Source: Oryzias latipes (lineage: Eukaryota; Chordata; Actinopteri; Beloniformes; Adrianichthyidae). From it: DNA of 64,000 nt. Positions within the stretch are counted from its first letter, which is position 1; the number at the start of each line of letters is the position of its first letter. Shown here piece by piece: positions 1-22,500 of this stretch. The translations under genes and the position numbers were made by a program. A model generated the notes under the pieces. That model did not search any database, was not told the origin of the DNA, and was given only the letters and a program-made list of their open reading frames with translations. Location: assembly GCF_002234675.1 (NCBI RefSeq), contig NC_019868.2:6632082-6696081 (forward strand), read 5' to 3'.

Positions 1-1
1 G

Positions 2-3509
<3,508 letters not shown>

Positions 3510-3725
3510 GCGGTCCCTTCCATCTTCAGAGCGAGGACTCCCTCTGAATGTGGTCATAATCCATATGTGTCGCCGCTTTTATGGTCCTGTGAACGGCCAC
3601 AGTGCTTGTAAATATGTACGTCAGAAGTTAGTATTTGTTTATTCAGGTCACAGCTCCTTGCATCAGTTGATGCAGAGCTTCTCTGTACATTTATAATTGC
3701 AAATGTTAGAAAACTATAATAAACC
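3510..3725 (+). terminator. mcm7 3' UTR with poly(A) signal
   Basis: Non-coding tail after the mcm7 stop. A canonical AATAAA occurs at 3718-3723 after an A/T-rich stretch, so transcription of mcm7 and the microRNA host transcript probably ends shortly after. Confidence 0.7.
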
Positions 3726-4314
3726 TTTCAAATCTGTGTGATGGTTGTTTCTCTCCAGTGTTTGTTTTAGGTTACAAAACTCAGAAATGGTAGCCTTTAT
3801 TTTCTTTTTTGTATTAGTTTTCTCTGTAAAACGGGGAGAAACTGAACTGCAGGCAAATCTGGAGCTCAAGCAACAAAGATTTGCTTTAGACAGTGGAATT
3901 ATGGGAAAAGTAAACAATGCATAAACAAGGCTTCAGGACAGACGGGGCTGTCAGTGTCTGTGATGGACCAATCTAAGTGAGCCAAAGGAAAATGCTCAGA
4001 AGTACGATTCTATTGAATAGATTTATTTATACACTCTCAAAACTGGGCCCCAAAGAGAGGTAAACGGAGAACATCAATGGAGGCGATTAACCAAACACTA
4101 ACCTACTGAACAGACAGGTTGGTGCTCTTGCATGGTCCTGGTTCAGTTCTCAGCTGGGATCTCTGTGGAGGGGATTTTTCTCTCTGGTCTCATCTTTTGA
4201 AGTGGAACAACTTCCACAATTGGTGGCTGACTAAAAGACTTTTGCTTTTCATCTTGTACCGTCTCCAGAAAAGCAATTAATGGCATCTTCCAGTTTTCTG
4301 GCTCAAGTACAGTG

Positions 4315-4525
4315 TAACCCTTGTGCTATCTTAGGCACTTTAACATTGGGTGTTGGGTCATCTAGACCCACTAGACAGTGCTCTGAACCTTTTTTCTTCA
4401 ATGATTTGTGATCTTCACTGGTGTCCATGGATTACATGAAATCCTCTCCCCCTTTATCCACCTTTGTCATGGTAGGGAGAACACGTCAATGGTCCTCTTG
4501 ACCCCACAGGATAGCACAAGGGATA
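4315..4525. mobile_element. MITE with CCCTTGTGCTATC terminal inverted repeats
   Basis: The ends are perfect inverted repeats: CCCTTGTGCTATC at 4318-4330 and GATAGCACAAGGG at 4510-4522. The left end is preceded by TAA, consistent with a TTAA-type target site. The element is about 210 bases and has no coding capacity. Short elements with these ends are common in teleosts and probably depend on a piggyBac-like transposase (inference). Confidence 0.85.
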
Positions 4526-4817
4526 TAAAGGTTGTGTTTCCTGATTGCCTCTTTTGGGCCCCAACCACAACTCCAAGCCCGGTCAGCAGCAACCTCCCCA
4601 GAACTAGTAACTTGAAACAGCTTGCATCAATTTAGCTAACAATAAACTGATAAACGGGCAATAAACTTATATACATTTTTCCAACATAAACTACAATGTG
4701 AGCTACAAATATACAGTAATGTGCTGTAAAAAAAAAGTGCAAAGCTTCTTAATATCTTCATATTCATTTGAGAATAGAAAGTCCAAACATGTAAACGTAG
4801 TCAAAGTACCAGAACGA

Positions 4818-5174
4818 TCAACTGTTGATCTATTTTAAAAGCGTTCCCAGTGATCTATTAATTATGGTTAGGCCATTCTTTGCACAAATAAAAAGGGTTT
4901 TCTAGGACATAGTTTCTGCAGAGCGGCAGTAGTTCATCAGAAATTCACCTCTGAGTTGTTGGCAGAGTAAGCCCACCCCACTTCCTGTCACCCATCTGTT
5001 AACACGCTCTCCCAGTTTAAATGTCATCCCAGCTTTTTCAAACAGCATTTTTTTTGTGTGCTCCTGATTCACAACAATTTGAATCAAGAAATACTCAGAA
5101 AAACGATTTTAAGCCTAATTTTATTTCTGTCACAAGAACGTTAAAATACAATTTTCGTCAGAGTGGGTCTTTAA
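4818..5174 (+). mobile_element. TTAA-MITE family 1, copy 1 (internally deleted)
   Basis: A member of the main repeat family of this window. It starts near GATCTATTTTAAAAGCG and ends AGAGTGGGTCTTTAA at 5171-5174. It contains the shared blocks TTCTAGGACATAGTTTCTGC and TCCTGATTCACAACAATTTG. Compared with the copies at 26090 and 61750, it lacks the central ORF-like segment. Confidence 0.8.
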
Positions 5175-6093
5175 CAATTTGTGGAAGATGTGCCAAAACC
5201 ATGAAACTTTCCATTCTGAGAGATCACGATGAAAAGGTTATTTTCTCAAAGGCTGCAGGAGCTGGAGGAACTTCAGCTCACAAACACGTTTATGACTTAT
5301 AATTGAATGTGAGGACTTCCTGTAAAAATGCTGTGTTTTCAGGCAGCTCAGATTTAATGGCAAACATGCAGAGGCACAAAAAGGCAGCTGTGATAGTCAC
5401 TCTCAGTCCCAGAAAAGCAGGTGTTCTTCGTACAAAAATGACCACCTCCATGGTCTGACCATGCAGCACAAATCTGTAAAACCTCTTGAGCAATGTCTGC
5501 TCAAGACCATGCAGGTTATCACTGTAATTTTAGTTTTCTTGGCATTGATATTCAGTAAGTAGGCAGCCTTTCCTCAACACTTAGCAGCTGTCGCAGCAGG
5601 TAACTCTTTCCCCTCAGACTTAATGGGGAGTTTCCATTTGAAGTCTTTTCTTTATGGCTTTGGTCCAGGCGCTTTTTATTACTAATTGTAGCCACAGGGC
5701 CCACTTTAACTGTCCAGGAGGTAGGATCTTGTATTCAAATTTGGTGAAATCCCATTGGACAGAATTGTATTTTACACTTTGGCTGACGTGTGGGTTCCTA
5801 TTTATCCCTTTCTGCCTGCTGGAGCTGTCAAGACGGCCTCCTGAACCAGGTAAGAAAACCATCCGCTTTATTTTCAATGTTGCACCAATGAAGCAAGACT
5901 AGTTTTACTGTTAAATAGAACAGTTTTAACCTGGATTTACCTGATTTCTGCTGATACGTGTGAGCCACAACTTCAAAGAAATGTTAATTATTCATGAAAA
6001 TTTGATGCATAACTTCTTACAAGGAATAGAAACGATCTACTTTTTCTGTTTTTTCTCTTCAAATATTTCTTCTCTGCATTGCAGGGGTTCAAA

Positions 6094-7730
6094 ATGACTT
6101 CTTCATTGTGTGTGCTGGGGCCTCTTTGTTGCCTCTTGCTCATCTCAGGTTAGTTTTTTAACTTTTGTTCAAGTTAAAAAAAATGTATATATATATATAA
6201 TTTGTCCGTATACCAGCTGTTCGCCCTGAGAAGTTGAGGTTTTTGAGTTCAAATCCACGGCCAAGTTATATATATAAAGGACTCCAAAAATGGGGCTCAG
6301 TGCCTCCTTGTCTGACACTCGGCATTGAAGGATTGGAACCACCAAATGGTTTCCAAGCACGGCTATTACTGCAGCTCACCGCTCCCCCAGAGGATGGATC
6401 AAATACAAGGACTTAATTTCACACACCCAGGTGTGTCCCCCTGATGGGACTTAAGCTAAATATGTCCTTTTGCTTTCAGGCCACCTGGAGGCCAAGACTC
6501 TGCTGAGCGCCATCCAGCAGGAAGGTAAGAGCAGCGCCGTCCTCAGCTCAGTTACTTTCTTTTTTACTCTGCATGGCCTAAGTGAGGTTTCTTCCTCCTC
6601 CATCAGCAATGGTTCCTGTGAGCGAACTCAGCCTGGACTCAGAGAAAGCCAACGGCTTCTTGACTCACTCCAGACCCAGACGTAACGTGGAACCGAAGTG
6701 GCACAGAGGAAACCCAGACTTCCAGTCCTACTACAGATACTACAGCAGTATCGGACACGTGGAGGGGGTACGACACCTGGAACACATTGTTGTCTCCATA
6801 TACTCATGATCTCCTGAATGCAATCAGGTTTCCTTTTATCAGAAATCCTCAATCAGGGTGTAGTAAAGCTGAGCGATTATTATGATCAGATTTGGTTAAA
6901 ATGTTGTTTTTTGGTCTGTAAGTCTTTTGCCTGAATATGTTTTCTTCTCTCAGCTCTATGAGATCGACAAGCTGAGGATGCTCTACCAGCAGATGAGGTA
7001 TCTGGAGCAGACGTACGGTCCCGACGCCCCGTACTACCAGAACAAACTCGTGCCAAAGATCAAGTGCGACCCAGCTACTGACAAATCGTGCAAACTCCCA
7101 CCTCCGCCTCCTCCCATGAAAGGGCTCCCAAAGCCCACAGAACCCCCGATAATTCCTCCACCTCCCCCCGCCATGTCTCAGGCTGACGTGCTCTTCCTCT
7201 GCAACAGCAAGGACCCCCTCTGCAAGCCTCACATCGTCTACCTGCCTTCAGGCGCCGTGCCTGTACTCTGTGACCCTCGCTACCACCCCCACTGCACCCC
7301 TCAGAAGGCCCCACCAGCCCCCGTGGTAGTGCAGAAACATCTTCCTCCTCCTCCTCCTCCAAAGAAGTCTGCTCCACCTCCACCTCCAGTCTACGTCAAG
7401 AAGACCCCCGTGGTCCCTGTCCGTGCCTTCAAGGGCATGGAGTATGACTGCGACCCCTACTGGGACCCCGACTGCCTGATCGACCACCCTCCCAGGTCCA
7501 TCAAGGGAAAGATCGAGGCGCCTCCACCAACTCCCCCACCTGAGGAGGAGCCGGTAGAAGAGCCGTTACCCCCCGCTCCCAAAGAAAAGAAACTAACCTA
7601 CCCACACCCTTACCCTTACTACTACTTCCCCCACCCGTATGACCCCAGGGATGACCTTTATGACCCTGCTCGCTTCCAGTACCCACAGCCTGATGCTGCA
7701 GCTGATGAGCCTGCAGAGGAGGGGCATTGA
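6094..7730 (+). CDS. Actinodin-like secreted fin-fold structural protein
   Basis: Four coding exons (6094-6148, 6480-6524, 6607-6767, 6954-7730) give 345 residues. The start ATG opens a signal peptide ([18 protein letters not shown], then GHLEAKTL). An exon with [19 protein letters not shown] followed by SSIGHVEG, and [20 protein letters not shown], form the conserved N-terminal region. The rest is proline-rich with four cysteine-pair motifs: [26 protein letters not shown] and CDPYWDPDC. It ends in a Pro/Tyr/Asp-rich tail. Actinodins build actinotrichia, the collagenous rods of the fin fold, outside the cell (family knowledge). The coding part is preceded by an acceptor at 6084; a likely untranslated first exon ends at 5849 before GTAAGA. 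The ATG at 6927 is intronic. It lies between convergent mcm7 and cops6. Which actinodin paralogue it is cannot be told here. Confidence 0.85.
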
Positions 7731-8312
7731 TAATTAGGTGGGAGGGGCGGTGAAACAGCTGTCTTTAAATGGAGCAGGCTGATTGACACCAGGCATAGAA
7801 TACAGCTGTGATTAGATCCGTCTGGATTCAGAATCACCTTCAGCATGAGGGGAAGCGGTTTTTACTCAACATGGCCATTCATGCATTTGCTCTTTGAACA
7901 GATTTCAAAATAAAAGTCAGTTTATGGTTTGACATTTGCATAGACACACGTTTCCACGCCGGTGCAACGTGGCAGCTAAACTAAAGTGTACCGACTCAGA
8001 CTGGAGATCATTAGGTCTGCTTCCGCTGTACATCTAACACCCAAATAAAAGCTGACTCCTGCTACACGTTGCACTCAGTGGAGCCGTGTCCAGCCTCATT
8101 TTTTTTCTGCTGAATATTCCCGTCTGTCTGAGCCCACATCAGCCCATCAAACAGCGGGAGGACGACTTCAAACGACCTGCCGACAGCGAGCTGCAGCAAA
8201 CTTTCACAAGCTCGTTTAAAAGTGCAGATCTGACACGTCCCTTTAGAGCCAGCTTCATGCAGCTCCTTTAAAAAGAAAACTCAAAAGTCCCATGAAAAAA
8301 AACAACAGATCC
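7731..8312 (+). terminator. Actinodin 3' UTR and convergent spacer to cops6
   Basis: It holds AATAAA at 7909-7914 and a second at about 8044-8049, either of which could end the actinodin transcript. The cops6 poly(A) site comes from the opposite strand at 8313-8318. No coding sequence seen. Confidence 0.6.
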
Positions 8313-8598
8313 TTTATTACATACAGAAACATGAGACTAGAAAACAACCCGGGTAAAAGACAACATTCGTGTACAGAGGGTTCACTGCAGTGCAGAAGAG
8401 TGGATCTCTGACTGACGTCTTTAAGTGCTCTCAGATTGTGGCTGAGGATGGTAAGTGGGTCTGAAAAACCGCTGAGGCTGTGAGCTTCTATTAGCCAATC
8501 AAAATACACACAAAGCGCAAAAAAAAATTAAAAGGTAGGGAGAGACCAGGGGGAAAAAAAACCCCAAACTGCAGCGTGTCGTTTGCATCTCCAGAATC
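8313..8598 (-). terminator. cops6 3' UTR with poly(A) signal
   Basis: TTTATT at 8313-8318 is AATAAA on the minus strand, 280 bases after the cops6 stop. The two genes are tail to tail here. Confidence 0.65.
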
Positions 8599-15658
<7,060 letters not shown>

Positions 15659-15964
15659 CTTGTCCGGTAGACTGCGCGTGCGCAGTGGACTGTTGACCTA
15701 GCGAACGATAGGTGGCAACATCACATATTTTCTGAACATTTATCAATAAGGCGCGCGGCAGAGCTGATGTCATAAACATTTTTAAAATTTAAATAACTAC
15801 TTAGACGTAGACTGAGTATGTTCAGAGAAACCCAGGCCCGTTGCTTTGAACTGTTAAATGAACTGAACTGTTGCTAACCAGAAGCTGTTTCCTGGGGATT
15901 ACTGATTAGAGCGCAACCCGTGTGCATCCGGAAATTAGTCCGTGTGGAAGGTTTTGTTTACAGA
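15659..15964. promoter_or_regulatory. Bidirectional promoter, cops6 / fbxl12
   Basis: Only 306 bases separate the two divergent start codons, so both promoters must overlap. The cops6 start codon sits in ACAAGATGGCGAC (minus strand, about 15652-15664), a good YY1-type motif, which is common at housekeeping promoters. No TATA box is evident. Confidence 0.7.
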
Positions 15965-17751
15965 ATGGATGAATTCAAAGGCTGCGATTTGGATTACTTC
16001 CCCGAAAACATCTTGATAGACGTGTTGTCGTTTTTGAGCGTCAGAGAGCTTGTTCGAGCTGGAAGGTATGAAAATGTGGCCCTGCTGAATGTGTTGGATT
16101 TTTGGTTCCCTGTTCTTTCTATACAATGCAGCAGCATGCACAGACAGACAGAGCCAGCTGGATGATCTCCCTTTGTTGTTGTTGTTGAGACTTCTGTCTG
16201 GCGAGTTTCTAATGGTTTCCACATTTTCTCCAGGGTTTGTAAGAGATGGAAACGGCTGGTTAAAGACCAAAGACTGTGGAGAACAGTAGATCTGACTGCT
16301 TGGAAAGGGGTAGGACTGTGGTTTCAGTTCCTGAATATTAAGTATTAATATTAATTCTTCTGTAATCGAATGGACACAGTAATAAACATGGATAAAAAAT
16401 ATGTGATGTTTGAAACAACCGTGCTAAGGCTTTCTTTTGTTAGTTTATGTCCAATTTTTTTAAACCTTCACTAAAAACAGTGACAAAGGTGCACTTTTTT
16501 TCTTGTATTATTATTTCTACTATAATTGGACACGTTATTTAAAATGTTGTTAATTGTCCTTTGTTAGGAAAGTAAGTCCCAAAAAAAAAATAGGCCTCCT
16601 TTTAGGTTTCTGATGTGCATGTGTTTGAGCTTATATCTCATTATTTATTTAATCAGTTTTCTCCTCGTTATTGTCACATGGTCTCTTCTTTTTTCTTACA
16701 TCAGGTGACATCTCGCATCCTTTGGGTCTTGCTGCGTCAGTACTTTGGTTGTGGACTGAGGTGCCTTCGCCTGCGTGGCTTGCTGCTTTCTGCCCGGGGT
16801 GGAACCTTTCTCTCAGAGTCCTGGCTCAAAGCTTTGTCCACTAAATGCCCTCGCTTGAGTAAGCTATGCCTTCTACATGCAGACTTGAGAACCTTACCCA
16901 ACTGCCACCTCTTGCCTCCTTCTCTACGTGTGCTGGAGCTCCGTGGTTGTGAGCTCCCTCAGGGCTTTTTTTGTCAGGCCAAGAGTTCCTCACCTGCTTT
17001 TCCTCAGGACAGAGCAGTGGCTACTTCCAGCGCTGGTGGTTCACAGCAAGGAAAAAATCCAAAAGTCAAAGGGCAGGCCTCGCCTTTAGGCATTAGTATT
17101 GAGAGTCTAGTTCTTAACAATGTGCCCTCTTTCACAGATCAGCACCTGCAGAGTCTGACATCATGGGAGAGGCTTTGTCGTTTAGAACTTCGCGACACAT
17201 TTCGTATAACAGCAAATGGGCTTAGAAGCTGTGCAGCAAAAGATGGCCTTTCAGGTATGGAGGGCCTGTCCAAGCTCAAGTTTTTGGAGTTAGGTATTAC
17301 AGCAAGGCAAGGCTACCAGTTGCAGATGGCCTCCCTTGGGCTGGGCGCGGGATGGCTTGGATTAGAGGAGCTGAGTCTCGGTGGTAAAGAGGTAGGGCCG
17401 GGTTTGCTCTGTGCCAGCCGCTTGAAAGATTTGAAGCGCCTGTGCTTGTGGGCCTGCACGCTCGGTGAGCTGCAGATCGTGCGCAGCTGCAGGATGCTCC
17501 GCGGACTCCGCCAGCTCCAGTTTGAAGATGTTGTCTTCCAGCCTCGGCAGAGTCCACCGGCAGAAGAGGAGGAAAGGAGCAACGAAGAACAGCAAGATGG
17601 AGAGGAACATTCAGAGATGGATAACAACGATGACAACAAGACACAAGACACGAATGATCCTTTTCCAAGCCTTAGGCGCTCATTGGCCGTCATGCTGCCT
17701 TCTTGTAGTCTGGTTTTTACCAACTGCTCTGTTCAAATAAACGCAGACTGA
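15965..17751 (+). CDS. fbxl12: F-box and leucine-rich repeat protein 12-like
   Basis: Three coding exons (15965-16065, 16234-16309, 16705-17751) give 407 residues. An F-box spans about residues 8-50 (DYFPENILIDVLSFLSVREL, then VCKRWKRLVKDQRLWRTVDL); this binds SKP1 in an SCF ubiquitin ligase. Leucine-rich repeats follow (LRCLRLRGLLLS, LSKLCLLHADLRTLP, LRVLELRGCELP, LKFLELG, LEELSLGG, LKRLCLWAC), the likely substrate surface. The exon layout and repeat series resemble FBXL12, which targets CDK inhibitors, CaMKI and ALDH3 in mammals (family knowledge). It is about 80 residues longer than the human protein, mainly through a Ser/Lys-rich insert after CELPQGFFCQ and an acidic C-terminal stretch (EEEERSNEEQQDGEEHSEMD). 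Another small FBXL cannot be fully excluded. The in-frame ATG at 16615 is intronic. Confidence 0.85.
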
Positions 17752-19349
17752 TAGAGGTCTCAACTAATGCTCTGTTCTGACAACAAGTCCATGTAAATCT
17801 TTGGGAGACTGTTGTAGTTTAGTACAAACAGCAATCGGCACCCAATAATCTGAAAATCATCATGGTTAAAGCCCCACTGTCTGTGTGAATTGAATAAAAT
17901 GGAATTCCACTTTGATGTTGGTGAGTTCACAAAGGCGCATCGAAGGGGGGAGTGCACCCCCCTGTCCATCCAAAAAGAGGGCAAAAAAAAAAAGATTTAC
18001 TTACAGGTTAAATGGAGTTCATTGTGTAAAGCTCTTTTAAGCCTTATCCAAATTAGAAATAATTATTTCATATTTTTTGGAACTCTGGGTAAAAAAACAT
18101 GTAAATAAGTGTTGCATTTTTTAAAATAGATGTTTAAATAGATTCTTTCCGAATTGACGTTCTCCAATTAACCAAAATTAAGGCTTCATGGTGTGTTGTG
18201 ATAAAAGATGAAAGCTAACTTTTAAACTCATCAAGGTGAATTACACTGAGATTGTTCACTGACACAGGATTAGGCTAATTCATCACACTGATGGAAACAT
18301 CAAAAACCTTTTGTCACCCCTTTTTGAAAAATGTGCCTCTTAGACTGACAGTTATTAAGAAGAGGTGTTGAATCATGAATGTTTTGAAGGTTTAAACAGA
18401 GTTTACTGTCACAAAAAGATGTATCATTCTATCTTTAAGCAGTTTCTTTTTTCAGGTGAATCAATGGGTTCTTTTTTTCAAAAAGAAGAAATACTGATAA
18501 GTGAGTCATTTCAAGGTGCATCCTTAGGTCGTGTTACAAACGTAGAAAGCAGAACTGTCACTGCTTGACTATCTGACATGCATGTGTTGGTTGCAAAGCC
18601 AAAAAACTAAAGCGAGCTGAAAAAGCAACAATGCACCTGTTTCCTGTTACTCAACTGCTTTTTACCAGGTTTTTACATTCACAAATCATACAATTCACTC
18701 ACATGTAGCAGGTTGTGGTGATGCAAATGCACTGTGTACTGCTAAAACAAGTCTCTCTCAAGTTGCAATGTTTTTTTTTGTTTTTGTTTTTTACATTTGT
18801 GATAATAAATTTGAATGTGAACATAAATTTGACAGGTCTTCCTTCATTGCTATGCATTGTGCTGCATTTAAAGGTTAATCTTGTAGCAAAGAGATTCTTT
18901 AAAAACAATCAATAAAACTTTTTTCTTTTTACTTTAACCCTTCCACTAAGTATAAATGTATAACATTTATACACACATCTATATGCAGACGGCAAAATGG
19001 TTCTAAATATTTTCCAAGAAAAGGTTTCCCCCCCCCCCTATTTTGCAACAATTCAATCAAGTAAAACTAAAACCAGGCTACCTTTACTATTTGAATTAAT
19101 TGTCAGTACTATCATTTTTGAATTTTACTGTTTTTTTTAACAATTGAACACAGCTAAAGCCGTTGTAAATAACATGTGGACAGACAAAAAGGTTCGTACG
19201 TTAGAGTATTCCATTAACTGCTGCTGCTGCATTGCAAATTTGTATCATGAGTAATAGACGAACATGATATATAATTATGATACTAATAATTAAAAAATGT
19301 TCCCACTGGTGCGCCTGTCCCAATGTGTCCATCCACACACTTCCGCTAT
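17752..19349. other. Intergenic, fbxl12 to aurkb
   Basis: AATAAA at 17736-17741 (overlapping the fbxl12 coding end) and at 17893-17898 probably serve fbxl12. The remaining 1.4 kb is A/T-rich with no exon, repeat or RNA that I can recognise. Confidence 0.6.
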
Positions 19350-19550
19350 AATCTGACCAATAGGAGCCCTTGATGCTCCCCCTGTTCTCGACCAATCGCT
19401 GTAAAAGGACCAATAGGAGTCCTCGACGCTCCGCCTATCGACCAATGATTTTGTCCCAACCAGGATTTTGAAACGTTGGCGGCCTAGGAAGTTAACAACG
19501 AGAGGAATAGTCTCCACCTTTCGTTGTCAATAGGAATATATTTCTTCGAA
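19350..19550 (+). promoter_or_regulatory. aurkb promoter: four CCAAT boxes and a CHR-like element
   Basis: Four same-strand CCAAT boxes lie at 19357-19361, 19392-19396, 19410-19414 and 19442-19446, each in a CCAAT plus C, A or G context preceded by GA. A TTTGAA (19467-19472) followed by GGCGG (19478-19482) resembles the CHR/CDE elements of late cell-cycle genes. Multiple NF-Y boxes plus a CHR bound by DREAM/MYB-MuvB is the known logic of G2/M promoters, which fits Aurora B. The untranslated leader appears short; the start codon follows at 19551. Confidence 0.75.
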
Positions 19551-22500
19551 ATGCAGGTAATGTATTGATGTTTTTTATTAAAGTGATATTTACACCTGTC
19601 ACAGCAGAGTTAGCTGGTGAACGTCTGTTTACGCCGCACTGTTCTTCAAATGAAAAAGTCGACGAAGACCTTAGCTAACGTTAAGCTAGCGTTAGCTTTA
19701 GATGTAAGAAGAAAAAATAAGGCTGGGGTTAGTGGCAGAACATAGCCAAATAAAACATTTCCTTTAGAACTGTAAAATGTGCTTTTTGCTTATGTAAAGC
19801 ATATTACGTCAAGTTTGCTAAAATGTGAAACTTATTTTCTGATCAATAGACCTCGTAACGTTTTCCAGTTACTATTGTCAGGTGCACTGACACTCACTGA
19901 GCAGCAGTGGGTATTATTATTGAATATCTGTGCTGTAATGCTAATGTATTTACCCTCAAATCACTTATTTGCAGAACAAGGAGAATCATGAACCCAAGGG
20001 CCCTCATAGACCGGTAAGTGATTAATAAAATAATAATAAAAAAGTAATCTATTGATGTTACTGCAGTGCATCTCGCTGGTTATTTTCTGAAGTTGTCACA
20101 CTGAATTACTGGATAACTTTGTAAAAAAGAAAAAGTGCTCCTTGTAGTTACATCACCATAGTTGTACCTGAGTGGATTCCATTTAACCAGTACTTCTACT
20201 CTGCTACTATTGGCTGTATTTATTTAGTTGTTTCTTAATGCTGTTTATTTTAATATAGGGTTGCAGGCTAATAGAGAGATGATTGGCTTTGTCTAAACAA
20301 ACACAAGGAACACATCAGATACTGTAACATACTGTTGACCAAAGCAGGAGTGATGTATGAAAAAAAAACACTCATTTTTTAAATGTGAGTGAAGGTTCTC
20401 ATTTCTTACTGTGACGTCCGGGAGTTGTCATTTTGTTTCTTCAAGATGCCAGGACCCAACCTTAAAACTCATTTTAAACATTTAAAAATTCAATTACCTA
20501 AAATAAGGAAGGAGCTGGTTAAGCAGAAAACAAGCTTTTTCAAACAGCAGTTTTTCATTTGCTGCTGAATCAGATAAAATAAATTCTTAGAAGTGCAGCT
20601 TTAATAATAAATTATTTTATATATGTCCTTCATTATGAGAAAATTGCTACAAGAACATGTTAAAAGCATTAAAAACATGATTTTCATTGCAGCGGGTACT
20701 TCCAACATCTCGTTGCAAGATCAGGCACATGAACCGATCTATCCTCTTATCAGCTATTAGATAAAACGGCTTATAGACGGTGGTCACTTTATTCTGTTAT
20801 TGAAGTACTATAGTACCGGTACTGTTTATTATCTGTTAATACCTGTAGTTGTTTTTTAATTATCTTGTTTTCTGAGCCACAGTAACAAGTCAATTTCCTG
20901 TCATGGGATCAATATCTCCAAAGCTGCTCTTACTTTCATACAATGTTTGTATACTCTACCCACCTATTTTATTTTTTAATCATGCGTAATTGGATTGACT
21001 ATACAACAAAGTAGCCTAAAATGGATTATAACATTTTGAAGAAGTTGAATTTTGTGTTTGTTGTTGTCTTTTTCAGTTTGCAACCCCGAGCATGGTGACT
21101 GGACCTCAGCGTGTTTTGGCAAAGCCCCGAGCTGAACTGAATAAAAGCACAGTCACAGGTGATTTATCTGTTCATACAAGCATGATTTTTGTAGAAAAGT
21201 ATCGTGAATGTTGAGTTTTTGTTTGGAAAGGCACAGGGTTTATGGCATAGAGATGCAGTGGTTTACAATTTCATTGAGCATTGTAACCCAGGCAAAAGAA
21301 GCAGACTCTTAAATACAAATAAAATCGGTAAATTTTTGTGGTTTGGGCAGGCAGAAAAATCGGAAAACATTTGTAACACAGTGGATAGTGATGTGGCTGA
21401 ACTCTCGCGAAAGTACCATGAATAAACTGGACAGTTTGAGGCCAGAAATGCTTTACACTTTTTTTTTTTAAGTCTGGAATATACCATCCTCATTTTACTT
21501 TATGTTAACATAAACGAGCCTCTCGTTGTACTTCAAATTAATTCTAACTAAATAAATAAATCCACTTTGAACATGTTTTCAAACTTGCCGAACTTGGCAG
21601 ACAGACAAAAAAAAATCCTCCTAAACTGTGGATTGGTCAGAGACCTTACAAGTTGCCACTTTAATGGTGCTTTATTTTTAATTTTATTTCTAAATCTCTA
21701 ATTTCTGAATTGAATGGCAACACTAGTTCAGTATTTCAAAAAAAAAAAAAAAAATTCAACTAAAAACCTCTTTTTACTAATCATTATCTCGTCTTTCTCA
21801 TTGAAATGGGAAATAAGTGTGTTCTACTTGTATCAACTTAAAGTTTTGTCTTCATTAAGGTCCAGGCAGAGAATGTGTTGGCACCTCATCTGTTTCTCCG
21901 CCTAAGTAAGAATCTTTAAATGCTAATGGTACAAAATAAGCACTGGAGTCTTGGGTTTCTTTGGTAACAGAAAGATTGTCATTTTTAGGAAGATTTCCAT
22001 TGACGACTTCGACATTGGCCGGCCTCTTGGAAAGGGCAAGTTTGGCAATGTCTACCTTGCGAGGGTAAAGAAGCTGCAAGCCATTGTGGCGCTGAAGGTG
22101 CTGTTCAAGTCTCAGATGGAGAAAGAAGGTGTGGAGCATCAGCTGAGGAGGGAAATCGAGATCCAAGCCCATCTCAAGTATGTTTCCTCTTTTCTTGATT
22201 GCGTCAGTCAACATGATTTTAACTTGAAAAGAATTTTTGTTTTGATCTTGCACTACTTTACAATTTCTTTGTCCCACTTGTTTGGTTGAAAGGTTTTGAT
22301 GATACATCTGTTAAAAATCTGTTTATTCCAAAGTAGGATTACAGATGTTTTTAAGGCAGTAAAACTCTTCATTACACACTTTCTACACCTTTCTCAGACA
22401 GACAGGAACATTTTTACACTTTTCTCTCTTGTTTAAGCTCCCAAAGTTCAAACCTTCTTAGGAAAATAAGTCCAGAATTATAGCATGAAGACAAAGATCT

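Larger units (their letters stand above)
3726..5848. other. Intergenic, mcm7 to actinodin
   Basis: No coding exon recognised. It holds two miniature transposons (4315-4525 and 4818-5174, listed separately). The remaining A/T-rich sequence shows nothing I can assign, apart from the probable actinodin promoter and untranslated first exon near 5700-5849. Confidence 0.6.
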
